DNA of 34,141 nt from Perkinsus olseni (taxonomy: Eukaryota; Perkinsozoa; Perkinsida). Positions within the stretch are counted from its first letter, which is position 1. Each line of letters opens with the position of its first letter. Made by a program: the position numbers and the translations under genes. The notes beneath the pieces were generated by a model. It searched no databases, was not told where the DNA came from, and was given only the letters and a program-made list of their open reading frames with translations. The DNA lies in assembly GCA_013115125.1 (NCBI GenBank), contig JABANN010000378.1:1-34141 (forward strand), given 5' to 3'. Positions 10,166 to 21,237 of the stretch are shown here, in pieces.

Positions 10166-11197
10166 CTAATAGGATGCACCCACTACACTACGACGACCTC
10201 GCGTTTGTGCAGCAGCAGAGACCATAAACCTTTGTCTCGCATCACCATAAGTCGGGTTATAAACACTAGTAGGGCCATGACCCATACCGGTCGTGAAGAG
10301 AGAAGGAACCGAACGAACGGACTGAGGGGCCCTCGGAACCGCTGGAGAGAATCCTGCAGTGGAATAGGATGATGACAACCCTCTCGAGTATTGCCGACCT
10401 CCATACATACTTGGGGCCGCCGAGTACACCGAGCCCAGTTCGGCTGATCTGCCGCGACTAAGGGTGGACATATTGCCACCGTATCCTGCTACACTCATAT
10501 TTCCACCATTATTCAGAGAATAGAGACTGCGGTTCGACTGAGCTCGGTAGAGTCCGCCATAGCGATAACGCCTACTCCTTTTGGGATCCCAAGGTGCCAC
10601 TACAACTGGTGTAGTGATACTGGCACCACCTGTACTCCCAGTATTATTGCTCCGCTGTCCGCTACGAGATGGGGGTGTAGGACCATCAATAGCAGCAGAC
10701 TCAGCAGAAGACGACGAGAAGGAAGAGTCATGGTCACGACGACGATGACGTCGTTGCTGTTGGTGACGGCGACGATGGTCACGTGACTTTGACGTGCCAC
10801 TGTTACTCGACACTTCTCGGCGAGTGTCATTCGATTCTGAGGACGACGACTGAGCTTGTGAGAATGTTGCGGAAGAAGCTGTTGCCGTTAACGGTTGTGC
10901 ACCTGATAATAATTATGAGGAAAACGCAGCAAAGTCGATATCATTGCCTCTCTTAGCAGGACCTCTCTCCTTTGTGGTGCTGTTGATAGTTGTATTGGTT
11001 GTACTTGCCGTCGACGCCGAGAGACTGGCATCAACTCCGGTCGCCCCTTCTCCTCCGACACCAGCAGCAACAGCTGCAGCAGCCTTGGTTTTAGTATTGA
11101 GTGTAGGGGATGAAGCAGTTGTTGGTGATGATGCAGTATCCGATACAGGATCCGAGACAGTCGCCTCTACCGGAACTTTACTCGAGCTGCAACCCAT
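10166..11197 (-). CDS. Orphan protein with N-myristoylation-type start (MGCSSSK)
   Basis: Two exons, 11197-10963 and 10902-10166, joined by a 60-nt intron, give 323 aa. The N-terminus MGCSSSKV fits the N-myristoyltransferase consensus, with Cys3 available for palmitoylation, so membrane attachment is likely. Residues about 8-80 are Ala/Thr/Ser-rich and low in complexity. Next come a Ser-rich stretch and a basic block (RRRHQQQRRHRRRD). The C-terminal half is rich in Arg, Tyr, Gly and Ser (YGGLYRAQSNRSLYSLNNG, YNPTYGDARQRF). No catalytic domain is seen. In alveolates such proteins often sit on the inner face of the plasma membrane or the alveolar sacs; that is inference. The intron donor GTCCTG is weak, but skipping the intron leaves a stop shortly after residue 94. 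Confidence 0.75.
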
Positions 11198-11768
11198 TTA
11201 CAACTTCAGGTTTACTGCCAACAGAGCTTAAAAGTAACGAAACAACAGGCCCACCGAGTTATATGCCACTACGACAACCGGCCTTGAGCAACCAAATAGA
11301 CTCCACAGATACTGTTGCGCACGGCAGAGGACACTAGGATGGCATCCCAACCCGAAAGTCAAGCCAATAGGACCAAGGAGGAGCTAGGCACACAAAAGTT
11401 GTGTGAAAGTAGACAATCCCAAAGAGCATTTCTAGCGATGGTGACTCCTATGCCACATTCCAACGACGTGAGAGTTACTACCCGCGGGCAACGAATATCT
11501 CTTACATGACGGACGAGGAGGACGAGAAGGAGCGTTCACCCATCACCCTAGCCGAACAAATAAAACTAAAGTCATCGCAGAAAAACGCTAGTTGTGTGAT
11601 TCTAGGGGGATCGTAGCCCCCTACAGTATAGAGTGGTCTTGAACATGGTATGACGACACTTATGTTGAAGCTATCAAAAGGAAATGATGGAGAACGATGT
11701 GACCTCTACACATGCATCACAAGGTTAGCTCTGGAGTTCGGGTAAAGTTTGTAGAAGATGAAGATTCT
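11198..11768. other. Intergenic with a GC-rich hairpin at 11603-11623
   Basis: No exon is supported. TAGGGGG at 11603-11609 pairs with CCCCCTA at 11617-11623 across a 7-nt loop. It lies downstream of the ten-exon minus-strand gene and upstream of the MGCSSSK gene and could act in 3'-end formation or be incidental. Confidence 0.5.
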
Positions 11769-13737
11769 TCACGTAGAAGTCGGTTTCCGAGGCCTCCTTA
11801 GGCCTGTGTAGTGGCAAATAATCCGCATTGCCGCCTGAAAGACATGAGATACAGAAGTCTGTTGAAGCCCAAAGATATTACTTCTTTGTCCACGCGCAGT
11901 CGTGGTCCATCAGAAGTAATCTCGGCACGGGCCTTAGCACCTTCATCTGAACCAGTACCTACCGGCTGCGTTGGCTTGGCAAGTGGGGAGCTCAAGGGTG
12001 GTAATTCGCATTGAGGCAGCAATGGTGCATTGCCAGGCGAGCTGGCGACAGCGAGCTGAGAAAAGCTGACGCAAAAAAGAGGGAAAGGTCCATCTCACTT
12101 GAGGCGCTGGGGTATGCTCCGGAGTCGTAGCAAGCTTGGAGTCCTCTGACTCTCTACCGCTAAGTACTGCCGAGGGCGGGCTCTCCAGAGTAAGGATTAG
12201 GGCCTACTGAACCGAAGTCACCGGGCGAGCCACTCGTCCCAGGCACCTACTCCTTCGCCCCATTCCTTTTCACTCACTTGGGAACTCTCAGAATTCCCCA
12301 AACTACACCCGATCAAAGGTGCGTATGTTTTACTTCGTGTATTCCCCCGGTCACGGGCGTTCTCCTTTCGACCGCGGTTAACTTTGCCAGAGCCCCCGCT
12401 AGCCCAGTCGCTCGTCGGTGACCCGCCCGAAGAACAACAGTTGTCAACCTGACGCAACGCACTAAACGACGACCGCCGAAGCAACAACTCCCCTGGGGAT
12501 ACTCTCCTCTCTCAAATTCTTTTCCCTTCCGGGTTGAGCCGACCTCACTTCGGCCGGCAAAGTTTCCCCGTCGTTGGGAGTACCGATGATGCTCCTTAAC
12601 GGAGCTCGAAGTGCCCCCATCGGAGTATTCCCATCTTCGCGTATACGCATGACCTCGGACCCCACCGCCATACCCATGTATACCTCCATCTTGGGTTCGA
12701 GCCGAGTGCGGGGCGGCCAGGCGCGAGCCCGTATCCACGCCACGGGAGGGAGACGGCTGAACAGGGTTTCTCGAGCCTGTCTGGGGCATATCAAGATGGG
12801 CGATCCCACTAGTCACTAAGCTACGTACAATAGCATGTAACAGGACAACACGAGGATCTATAGATGCCCCCCGAGAGGTGAGTGGTTCGAACAGCCACAC
12901 TCACCGACAACTCGACAACGAACTGCAAACAAACCATTGTAGGCGGATCGGTCTGATACAGACCTCCACTCGCGATGTATCACAAATCAGCTTGATAAAT
13001 GATAGAATAGAGGGAAGAGCATGTCTGAGACGGCGCCTTCCTCACGGCAGGGAGACAAGCAGCCATCTCAGCGGTCCAAGCTCTCGTAAGAACACACGAA
13101 TCAACGTTTCCAAACGCGAGGCATCATCTAGTGGAAGAACCAGTCGAGGATTCTTGAGTAGAACATCGTGGATGGAGAGGCCTTGACGCCATTCGATAGT
13201 TCTTCTTGATGACAATCTTGCCACAACCTTCTGCGATATCAGAATCTACAAAAATATTGAGCATGAAATCTTCATCATGAAGCTGCTTTACTTGAGCAAG
13301 ACGGCAATGCGTGAACCACTTGCCAACTTCTGCCATCTGAAGCACTACGTTGATCAGAGTATACAACGGGTTCTCGTCTCGGGACTCGTTTGCACTTCAT
13401 TGACATTTCATTTACAAAAGCGGCGGCGAGAGATTGCTGAATACGATTCATACGGGGCCCAGAAGCTCACATTCGAGAGGCAAAACCCACCGATTGAATG
13501 GGCTCAGGATTGTATTTGGAACGATGGAAGACACTTCCCATCATTACTCTGTTTAGGACTACACCGCAGAGTGGCTAGTTATTGCAGTCTGCACTCTTCA
13601 GGCGGGAGCTTGGCACCGAATACCAGGGGAGCCCCGAGGGGCACAAGCATTCCTGATAAATGGTGAAGAAGCAGTAAAGAGCTACGAGCAGTAACAGCTA
13701 AGACATCCAGCCTACCTTCTTGGGAGTAGCCGCTCAT
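11769..13737 (-). CDS. Orphan ten-exon gene, 494 aa
   Basis: Exons: 13737-13595, 13548-13471, 13394-13228, 13181-13046, 12963-12905, 12857-12549, 12492-12222, 12180-12099, 12055-11882, 11834-11769. Introns are 41-82 nt and the phases agree throughout. The N-terminal 230 residues look folded, with hydrophobic/charged alternation (e.g. LYTLINVVLQMAEVGKWF, DDASRLETLIRVFLRELGPL, DPRVVLLHAIVRSLVTSG). The rest is polar and Ser/Gly/Pro-rich, probably disordered. I recognise no family. If the intron at 12221-12181 is retained, the protein ends at 12218 with ...AWDEWLAR (388 aa), so the 3' end may be alternatively spliced. Weakest splice calls: the donor GTTGTG at 13227 and the 82-nt intron 13045-12964. 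The start MSGYSQEGRLDVLAVTA is the first ATG of the open first exon. Confidence 0.65.
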
Positions 13738-14069
13738 CGTCGGTGATTACATCAGCTTATTGAGCAGAAGTTGCCGTATGTTGACCGAGAACTACAGTAG
13801 TATGAATACGTCATTTTCTGCGCAACAAGCTAAACTCGGTACTCTCCATAGCTATTACTGTGACAGTGGAATCTAGCTAGAAGCAAAGAATAAGCGAGCG
13901 AGAGACAAGGAAGCGCGGGGAAGCGCGCTGCCGCACCTCCTGAGGGGGGCGCCCCCTGAGAATGATGCAACACAACAACTATTGGGCTGCGACAAGCTAT
14001 CCATGAAGAGTCCTCATATACGCCAGACGCCGGTTCGTCATGCCAATACACAGAAGGTAACACACTGGT

Positions 14070-16093
14070 CTAAAACACCTCACCAAATAACTGGCTGTAG
14101 GTCCTTTTGATCCACTCGTTCTCAATGGTGTAGCTCCCGGGGCCCGGAGTTTCGCTCACAGCGGCAGAGCACCCGTCCGCGAGGCCAAAGGCTTGGAAGC
14201 GACGTGTGGATGATGCGAAACCGATAGTCGCTCCGGTATTTATACCACTACCACATCCCCTCTCTGCCTCAGCAGCACTAGTTCCGTGGCATTCGGGAGC
14301 TTTCCGCGAATAATAGTACCCAGGACCAGGAGAAGAACCTTTGGAAGCATTGCCTTCGAAGAAGCGTGGCTCACGGCTAAGAAAGCCCGACCTGACGGAC
14401 TTCCGCGGGGCCCGATGAAGGAGGGCACCGTTGGATCCTTGTGGTTTGTTCGCATGCTCAGCAGAGCACAAAGCCCTCGTGGTCATGGCCGAACCGAGAG
14501 CTTTATCACTGGACTCTGGCGTTGTTGCATCCTGCATTAAATGGAAGCGCTTCGCTCTCGAGCGAAACGGCGCCGGATGGAAGGATTCCGTGGTCTTGGC
14601 CATTCGATCGCGCTTTCTCCGCGTGGCAAAATCATCGACACATGCACCATCTACATTCCCCGACGTTGCCTTTTGTGCGAGATGTAGGGTGTAAGCCTCA
14701 GCGACCCCAGTCGTGTCGCTCTGCGACCCCCTTGTTCCAAATCTGCTCACTGTTGAACCGAATCTTGTGTGACTAGATTTTGCGCCAACACCTGCCTGGG
14801 AGCCGTGACTAGCATCCCAAAGATTACTCAATACATAATGACCAGGACCGGGTTCCCTCGACTTCGAATCATCAACTCTGTTGGTCAAGCAGTTCGACGA
14901 GAATTTCCAGCCAGCACCCAGGTTCCTGCGACGGTTGGTATTATATTGGCCGGGCCCAGGAGATGACTGCACAGTGTATACGAAGCGGCGGGACATAGAC
15001 CCAAAGCAGGCAGAGCTCGAGCTGGTACAGTGGGGTGACGTATGCGTACCTGGTACATAACAAAGAAATATCGACTAGACTCATAGGCGTGACAGTGAAA
15101 GGAGGGGTGCACAGCCGGCAAGGTACGGAAATGCGCACGCCAGCTGTGATATACACCCCGTTTTGCGATTTGCGGCCACAAGACCCACCTCGTGGTGAAG
15201 CCTCGTAGTGGCCTGGGCCGGGGGTCGGCTGACCTTCCTCGCGTACCTTTCCTCTACTTCTACACGAAGGCTGCGTGAAGACGCTGTGCTGCTTACAAAA
15301 CCTTCGTAACCCGGTTCTCTCTGCGCCAGGATTGTAATAACCTGAGTAGGGCTGTAACTGACTCACTCTCCCCTTGATGCTTACCTGGTCCGGGATATGC
15401 TGTTCCTCCGCGATTGGAACAGATACTTTCCCGCGGGCAAGTGCCAAAAGTGGTCTTGGTCTTCCGATCCTTACGGTTAGACCGAAACTTCATGGATCGG
15501 CTTAGCCCCGACCCACCCTGCAGGGCCGGGGACGGAGAGTCATAGGGGACCAAGTCACCCGTCGGCGACTCGCGGTATCCGTAGCTTTGATGGGGACGAG
15601 GGATGCTGGGCGCATTGTTGCGAATTTCTCCTGATTGAACCGAGGAGCGCGAGCGCCCCTGTGGCACTCTCGGCGAAGACAGCGAACGAATAAGCCCTCC
15701 ACCAAACGCGCGAGGAACTTCGTATTCTCCCGGACCGATGTTGTGTGGAGCCCGCCAGGGACGGAACCTTGGACCATGAGAGTTGAACGGGACCATCCTT
15801 CCTTCATTTTGTCGACGCTGTTTTAGCTCGTCAGCCCAAATACTACTACAGGAGACAGAATCTCGGGACTCCTCGATACTCGGCTCGGCAGAAAGGCCCT
15901 CAGAACATCTTTCCGTAGGGCTTGAACGGACAAACTTTGTCGACATGATGCCGAAAGGAGCATCCACGGCACGCTGCTTCACGGTGTAATCAGCATGCCC
16001 TAGGTATTTGCCAGGCCCTAGAAGAGGGAGCTCCGCAGTAGCCGTATTGACGTCGAAGTTAGAATCACGAGCAGATCGGAACACGAATGCCAT
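14070..16093 (-). CDS. Sperm-tail PG-rich repeat (STPG/SHIPPO) protein, flagellar
   Basis: Exons 16093-15385, 15341-15189 and 15049-14070 give 613 aa. Eight PG motifs are visible: LLGPGKYLG, IGPGEYEVP, YPGPGYYNPG, TPGPGHYEA, SPGPGQYN, EPGPGHYVL, SPGPGYYYS and TPGPGSYTI. The third is created exactly at the first splice junction (43-nt intron), which supports that junction strongly. Members of this family occur in ciliary axonemes, several as microtubule inner proteins, so a flagellated stage is expected. The second intron (15188-15050, 139 nt) is less certain: other donor/acceptor pairs in that stretch also fit, changing about 10 residues. MAFVFRSARDSNF is the only sensible start, just before the first motif. 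Confidence 0.9.
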
Positions 16094-16644
16094 GTTATTA
16101 CCGCATTAGCAGTGGAAGAACAAGAGCTGGGCCAAGAGACGCAGGGAATTGGATTGTGAAGCAACTAATCCATCCCGATGGCACCGCGAAGGCCGAGAAA
16201 GATACTGGACACCTCACCCCAGCAACATACTACTAATCACAACCTTTAAGCTACACGAGCCCCGGCGGCCGCGCGGCAAAATCCTGATAAGGCTACACCA
16301 CGGAGGCACAGTCCGTCGCATGGCTGTCTCCCTCTCGAACGGGTCCACACTTTCACAGCATCAAGGGGGAAAATACCCAGCCTACATGGCATTCAGTATG
16401 TGCAGAAGTGTGACAGAAGAGACATTAGCCCTCCCCCGGACGTCATTATCAGCTACGAGGGGATGGAGAATGCGGCACTCACCACCCATTAGCAGCAGAC
16501 TCGTGGTGCCCCTGCCTAGTAACGCAAACTAAGCCGAGGCTACACAATGATTACAAAAAACCAGCTGTCAACATTGAGATGGCAGATAGACGTCACCATT
16601 TACGTGTTTGCTGCTTGTCAATGAATTGTTTCGGTGCTTGCCTC
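16094..16644. other. Intergenic, nothing supported
   Basis: A plus-strand frame at 16149-16532 has no recognisable features and atypical composition; I treat it as chance. The interval separates the starts of STPG and the end of the small membrane-protein gene, both on the minus strand. Confidence 0.5.
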
Positions 16645-16779
16645 TCACCAGCCTTCGCTGCGGTCCCCGCTAATCCGCCGAGAGTACGGCCTGAACAGGG
16701 ACATCCGTTGACTACGGACTCATCGGTTACAGGAGTGTCGTGCGAATAAGAAGATAAGACCTTGGAATGTTTCCATTCC

Positions 16780-17001
16780 TTACGAAGCACGCCGTATAGC
16801 GATTACGCCCAGACCGCCGAATAGAAGCAAGAATTCGTTCAATAGTAGTTTTGCACTACCCAGTTTATCTGCAGCATCTGTCGCTCTCTTGCTAGATTGA
16901 TGTGCGAAGTACTGGAACGCCGGTGAGTCAACGAGAAACCGCCTGAGGTTCTCCTCCATTTCCCTCCCCATCATCCGCGTGAAGAAATAAAATGGGTTCA
17001 T
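16780..17001 (-). CDS. Small one-span membrane protein, unidentified
   Basis: From ATG at 17001 the frame encodes MNPFYFFTRMMGREMEENL, then a charged helix-like region (SSKRATDAADKLG), a hydrophobic segment (LLLNEFLLLFGGLGVIAI) and a basic end, 73 aa in all. A strong donor (GTAAGG) lies across the stop, so a spliced version is possible. Using an acceptor after the CTGTTCAG near 16690 would extend it by some 15 residues to a stop at 16645. The length, single span and basic flanks resemble small mitochondrial inner-membrane subunits, but I cannot name one. It is divergent from the ribosomal protein gene that starts 293 bp to the right. Confidence 0.45.
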   Translation of the reverse strand: MNPFYFFTRMMGREMEENLRRFLVDSPAFQYFAHQSSKRATDAADKLGSAKLLLNEFLLLFGGLGVIAIRRAS

Positions 17002-17293
17002 TAGCAACGACGAGGAAGCAAGCCGATGACTGATTGTTGCGCTGAATCGATCAGCTAGGCGTGCGCAAGCAGCATAGCGAAAATCGATTAGGGCCTCGTG
17101 TGCTCCCTTTTTTCCCCTCCTGGCGGGACATGCGCCTCACAGTGGCGTGGAGAGGCATAGGAATGGGGATAGTTCGATAGTATAATTCGGGGAACTGTGA
17201 GTACGACTCTAGTGGTGTGGTTGTCACTATGTTACCGGGCTGGAGCGGTTGATTGTTGACGTTGTTGTTGAAGTAGCCCGCCACATTGTTGCC

Positions 17294-17686
17294 ATGAACG
17301 TCGATCTCCTCCATCCCGATCCCGAACTTGAGAAGTCCAAGCATAAGCTGAAGCGCTTGGTACAATCCCCCAACTCCTACTTCATGGATGTCAAGTGCCC
17401 TGGCTGCTCCCAGATCACCACCGTGTTCTCGTAATATACTGGGGGTTTTGACTGTATTATCCATAGGACCACTTCGCTGTGCGTGGTAGAATTTCGTTTA
17501 GATTCGTAGTGGTCGTGCTCACGTAGCTCACGCTCGTCTGTAAGCTCCTGTTTGTAATGGACTATCTCATGTTTTAGGCACGCCCAGACTGTCGTCCTTT
17601 GCGGTAACTGCAACGTGATGCTCTGCCAGCCTACTGGTGGTCGCGCTCGTCTCACTGAGGGTACTTCTTATCGTAGGAAGGATTAA
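17294..17686 (+). CDS. RPS27: 40S ribosomal protein eS27 (S27), zinc-ribbon protein
   Basis: Exons 17294-17430 and 17578-17686, separated by a 147-nt intron, give 81 aa; the family is usually about 82-86 aa. Diagnostic stretches are [47 protein letters not shown] and [13 protein letters not shown]. The four zinc cysteines are present as CPGC and CGNC. The protein is part of the small ribosomal subunit in the cytosol. The first residues (MNVDLLHP) are shorter than MPLAKDLLHP of animals; the ATG at 17294 is the last before the conserved block. It is the only plus-strand gene right of 3.2 kb and its intron is the longest in any gene here. It converges with the CMP kinase gene. Confidence 0.97.
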
Positions 17687-17942
17687 GCAGCTGAGTTGAA
17701 AGGACTTCTTATGCGCTCATTGGTATATTTACGTGTTGATGATCTCTAGCTACTACCTGTGGAGGAAGGTGTTTGCCTGCTGCAAGTTCCTACAGTGGTG
17801 ACTACAGTTTGCTTGCACTCTGACCGGTAGTCGGCGATCCTGTACACAACAAAGGCGGCTTCCAAGATTGGTTTGAGTGTTGTTGTGTTGCGTATGTGAT
17901 AGTTGATGGATTTAGAAGTATAAGTGTTGGTTGAAATGCTCA

Positions 17943-17965
17943 GCACACATCAATGAGATGTGTGC
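17943..17965. terminator. Hairpin between convergent genes, 9-bp arms
   Basis: GCACACATC, loop AATGA, then GATGTGTGC. It lies in the 462-bp gap between the ends of RPS27 (+) and the CMP kinase gene (-). The location suggests a role in ending or processing both transcripts, but that role is only inferred. Confidence 0.35.
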
Positions 17966-18148
17966 CACGTTGTGTATGAGAGGAGGGATAAGGTCTCGGT
18001 TGATGTTACGCTGCGTTCATAACTCGTGTGTTGAAATACACTGGCGTATCTCTCAAGCTTCGTTCACCACTCAGGAATCGCCATTATTAGGCAGGGAGAC
18101 TGGAACGCAATCCATAACGGTGAGAAGTAGGCTTCTTAGTGCAGATTA

Positions 18149-19455
18149 TCACTCAGTTCTTATCTTAGTACGTGGACGTCTCTTGTAGACTAGCTTAATA
18201 ATCTCATCGACAGTTTTCTCTACGCTCCAACCTGTGGAATCCATGACAACCTGATGGTATATGCGTGGCAACACCCTGTGAGAATGCTTCTTACTGCTCC
18301 ATCAGCAACCCTCAAGGGATCCAGCTTCCGAGAGAAGTCTGCCTGATCCCTCGCCTTGATATCAGCCAAGGTTCGAGCAAAATCGCCGCCTGAACGAAAT
18401 TCCCGTGGCAACGCGTGAAGACTACATCTGCTATGACCTATCTGCCTCTGACGACGGTGCGCCCTCTCCTCCGCGGAGGCATCCAGATAGACTTTGACCT
18501 CGGCATCGGGGAATACCACCGATCCTAACGAATGCAGTCGCTACTACCGAGGAGAACACTTCTCCAACCTCACTCAGAGCACCTGTATCCCGGCCTTCTA
18601 TAACAACCCCCTCCTTGCTATTCTGAGCCCTATTCCTCAGAGAGCCTACAACAGCAGCTCTGACTTGAGGGATCTGGGCTACCTTAGCGGTGAGTAGAGA
18701 GATCGGAGGTGACCTTATGGCGTCAGTAATGTCCCGGTTACCTGCCATACAAATGGATGCTTCACGCTCATGCCTGCACGCGCGACACTACCGACAAACA
18801 CCCTCTTGTCATCTGTGAAAATGACCTGGTCCAACAATGCTCGTATAGTCTCATTGGCCAGGGATTCAATACCACCCTTGATATCGCCCTCGTTGACGAA
18901 GAGAGCAATACTACGATAGAGGGCTCCACTGTCAAGCTTAGTGAACCTGCTCGGGCGAGATCCCTACGACGGGCATCCCTCCATAAGTCCTCTAAATTAC
19001 CCGCTCAACCTGTCAGCTAGCATCTCAGCAACCGCACTCTTCCCACTCCCAGCTGGACCGTCGATAGCGATAGTAAATGTCTTCTTTCTCTTCGGGATGA
19101 ACCTCTTCCGCAAGGATAAACCAGTAATTACGATACCAGCCATAATGGGAGCCAGCAGCCATGTAGGACTGATATGCAGAGAATACTTAGGCTGTTGCTG
19201 GGCAGCTGATACTACACCTCGAAGTGCACCTGTGGACAGCCATCATCGTGAGATATCTGACCTCATCATCAAACCTGAAGCTGCCGGAGGGAGGTGAGCG
19301 TTCGGCATAGCCGCTGTCTCAGGACTGCGTGAGACTTGCGTGAGTACGAAGCGCTGGAAGTGGGTGATGCACACTATCGCAAGGGCGATAAGAATAATCC
19401 CACCACGGCGACTATGGCGACCCTTCTGGTCTCTGCTAGGCGAGGCGAGAGCCAT
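18149..19455 (-). CDS. cmk: Cytidylate (CMP) kinase, bacterial type, with organelle-targeting-like leader
   Basis: Exons 19455-19275, 19229-19001, 18946-18792, 18741-18583, 18524-18295 and 18250-18149 give 351 aa. The enzyme transfers phosphate from ATP to CMP or dCMP. Visible motifs: P-loop GPAGSGKS (118-125), LDSGALYRSIAL, GNRDITDAIR, GRDTGSVVFPDAEVKVYL, and C-terminal VMDSTGWSVEKTVDEII. All junctions fall inside conserved motifs and restore them. About 110 residues precede the kinase: a basic start, a hydrophobic segment at 20-38, a polar stretch, a second hydrophobic segment at 83-99 and a basic end. This signal peptide, transit, second span layout is that of class I plastid presequences in dinoflagellates. 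Cytosolic eukaryotic UMP/CMP kinases belong to a different family, so organelle use, probably a relict plastid, is likely. Confidence 0.93.
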
Positions 19456-19587
19456 TTATGGCAAAGGCGACGAAATGACGGACCTGTGGAGATTTGACAA
19501 CTGGCGACGCTATTCGGTAACACGACACAGATGGTGATTCTTCCACCAATAGTACACCGGTAGATGCACAAGCAGTGTAATGCATCT

Positions 19588-21107
19588 TCATCCATGACCC
19601 ACAGCATCTTCGTTAGGACTCGAATCATTGAAACGAGAATCCGCAGCATGCCTCTGATCAGGCCATTGAGCGAACTTAGAGTAATGAGAAGTCATCTCAA
19701 CATTGACCGCTCCTATATCCAGGGTCAATCCTTGAGTGTCCCGATTGAGTATCCGTTGCATGGCTGTGTTTACCCGCTTACGCATACCCTGGGCACCCTC
19801 ACTGAGGGTACCATCATCAACTACCTGCAATAGTCATACTCCTACCCAAGGATGCTGATCCTCGCGGTTCGACACGTCTTACGTCTCTTGTGGACGTGAC
19901 TCCATCGGAAGGGCCACAGTCCCCGCTCTGCGCTGCGCCAGTCGCGGTCCATGCTTCCACAGCCGACCCGAAGTCAGCCCCCTCCAGCATTCGAAGTCGA
20001 ACTATCTCGGCACAACGGAGGTCACGAAGAATCAGGGCGGTTTGTCTGATCAAGCAGCCACGGTCAGGTCCAGATTCGACACGGTAAGCTCACCTCGATA
20101 TGGCTACGAATGCAGGGAAGGACAGTGTAACTACAAAACCAATCCAGGAGGAGACGAACTCCAAAAGGAACCCCCCAAAGAATAATGCAATAGCGGCAAC
20201 TGTGTAACTAAGGGGCATTTGGTGTCGACCGCGTGACTTAGGCCCTCGCAATCCCTACAGAAGCAACAGCACAAGCATGAAGGTGGTCATTGCCTTGTTG
20301 CCACTCGCCATCAAGACAATGATCTCAAAGGCTTTTGTAACCTGAAACGACGAAAGCCGGACTCTCTCTTCAGAAGGTGATACCCTGAAGCGCCTTCAGG
20401 CCGAAGATATTACAAGTAGCCAGAGCGAGTGGGAGATGGCGATATGCATAAGCCAGTTAGCAGCGTTAGGTTCAACGAACTTCATACAGTTCACGATAAT
20501 CTGCCCTCCACCGGGGTTGAAGTACTCTCCGTGATCGCAGTCCACTGGATCCATATCCCGAGTGAAAACGGTCTCGAAGCTTAGGGGAGACGAGAAGCAG
20601 TCGAAGCCTCTCACGCATTCATCACCTGATAACAGGTTACTACCAGGTGTGCATGACACCATCACGGGACCTACCCGGGAAGTCACCACGAGAGTTAATG
20701 ACATAGTCGATGACACAGAACTGCCATAGATAGGACAGGACTATGCACATGGTCAAGCGTAGGTTCATTTTAGCCCTTGATCGTATGCCCTAGCAGGATT
20801 CGGATTATCGATGGGACAAGTAGGTGTGAGAGGGGAATACGGTACCTTCCCCATCGGCTCATCGGTTATATCGATGTTGAAACAATTTAACCTCCGCTTC
20901 TTCACTGTGAACATACCGTTATACAATAATGGTAATATGTGATACCTCGCCTCCATCACAAGTCCGAGAGTGAATACAAGGCCAATAGCGTTTATTGTAC
21001 TACCTTCTCAATGCTGCCTCTAACAGCACTAGCGAGACACACATCGCTCCTCCTAAGGTGAGAGCCAATAGCTGATACTCGAACCAGGAGAAGGTGTTCT
21101 CGGACAT
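19588..21107 (-). CDS. Multispan membrane protein, unidentified, 382 aa
   Basis: Exons 21107-21041, 21003-20846, 20789-20675, 20625-20414, 20341-20259, 20207-20094, 20045-19883 and 19824-19588. About five or six hydrophobic spans are predicted, among them TINAIGLVFTLGLV, LRLTMCIVLSYLWQFCV, NWLMHIAISHSLWLLV, TFMLVLLLLYTVAAIALFF and SWIGFVVTLSFPAFVAI. A Cys-containing loop (GDECVRGFDCF, DPVDCDHGEYF) lies between spans 2-3 and 4. The C-terminal 110 residues form a soluble tail with helix-like LRDLRCAEIVRLRMLEGA and end polar. No transporter or receptor signature is recognised. The first intron (21040-21004, 37 nt) and the fourth (72 nt) are the least certain. It lies 130 bp after RPP30 and 132 bp before CMP kinase, on the same strand. 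Confidence 0.7.
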
Positions 21108-21237
21108 TGTAGCGGAGAGAAAACAACGGGAGTTAGCATCGAACCTTCGGAGCTCATCATATCTACCGTGGTTACCATAGCCTCAACACAATCATCTTCT
21201 TATAGAAGAGAACGTTGCAGCCCTTACTGGAGTAGGA

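Noticed and set aside
12462-12819. Several long overlapping frames on both strands in a GC-rich stretch
   Set aside because: High GC lowers stop frequency in all frames; only one frame is reached in phase from the neighbouring exons.
13180-13230. Frameshift in the ten-exon orphan gene
   Set aside because: A 46-nt intron (13227-13182) links the two frames in phase and total exon length is a multiple of three.
16149-16532. Plus-strand 127-codon open frame
   Set aside because: No domain, no splice context, composition unlike the real genes; treated as chance.
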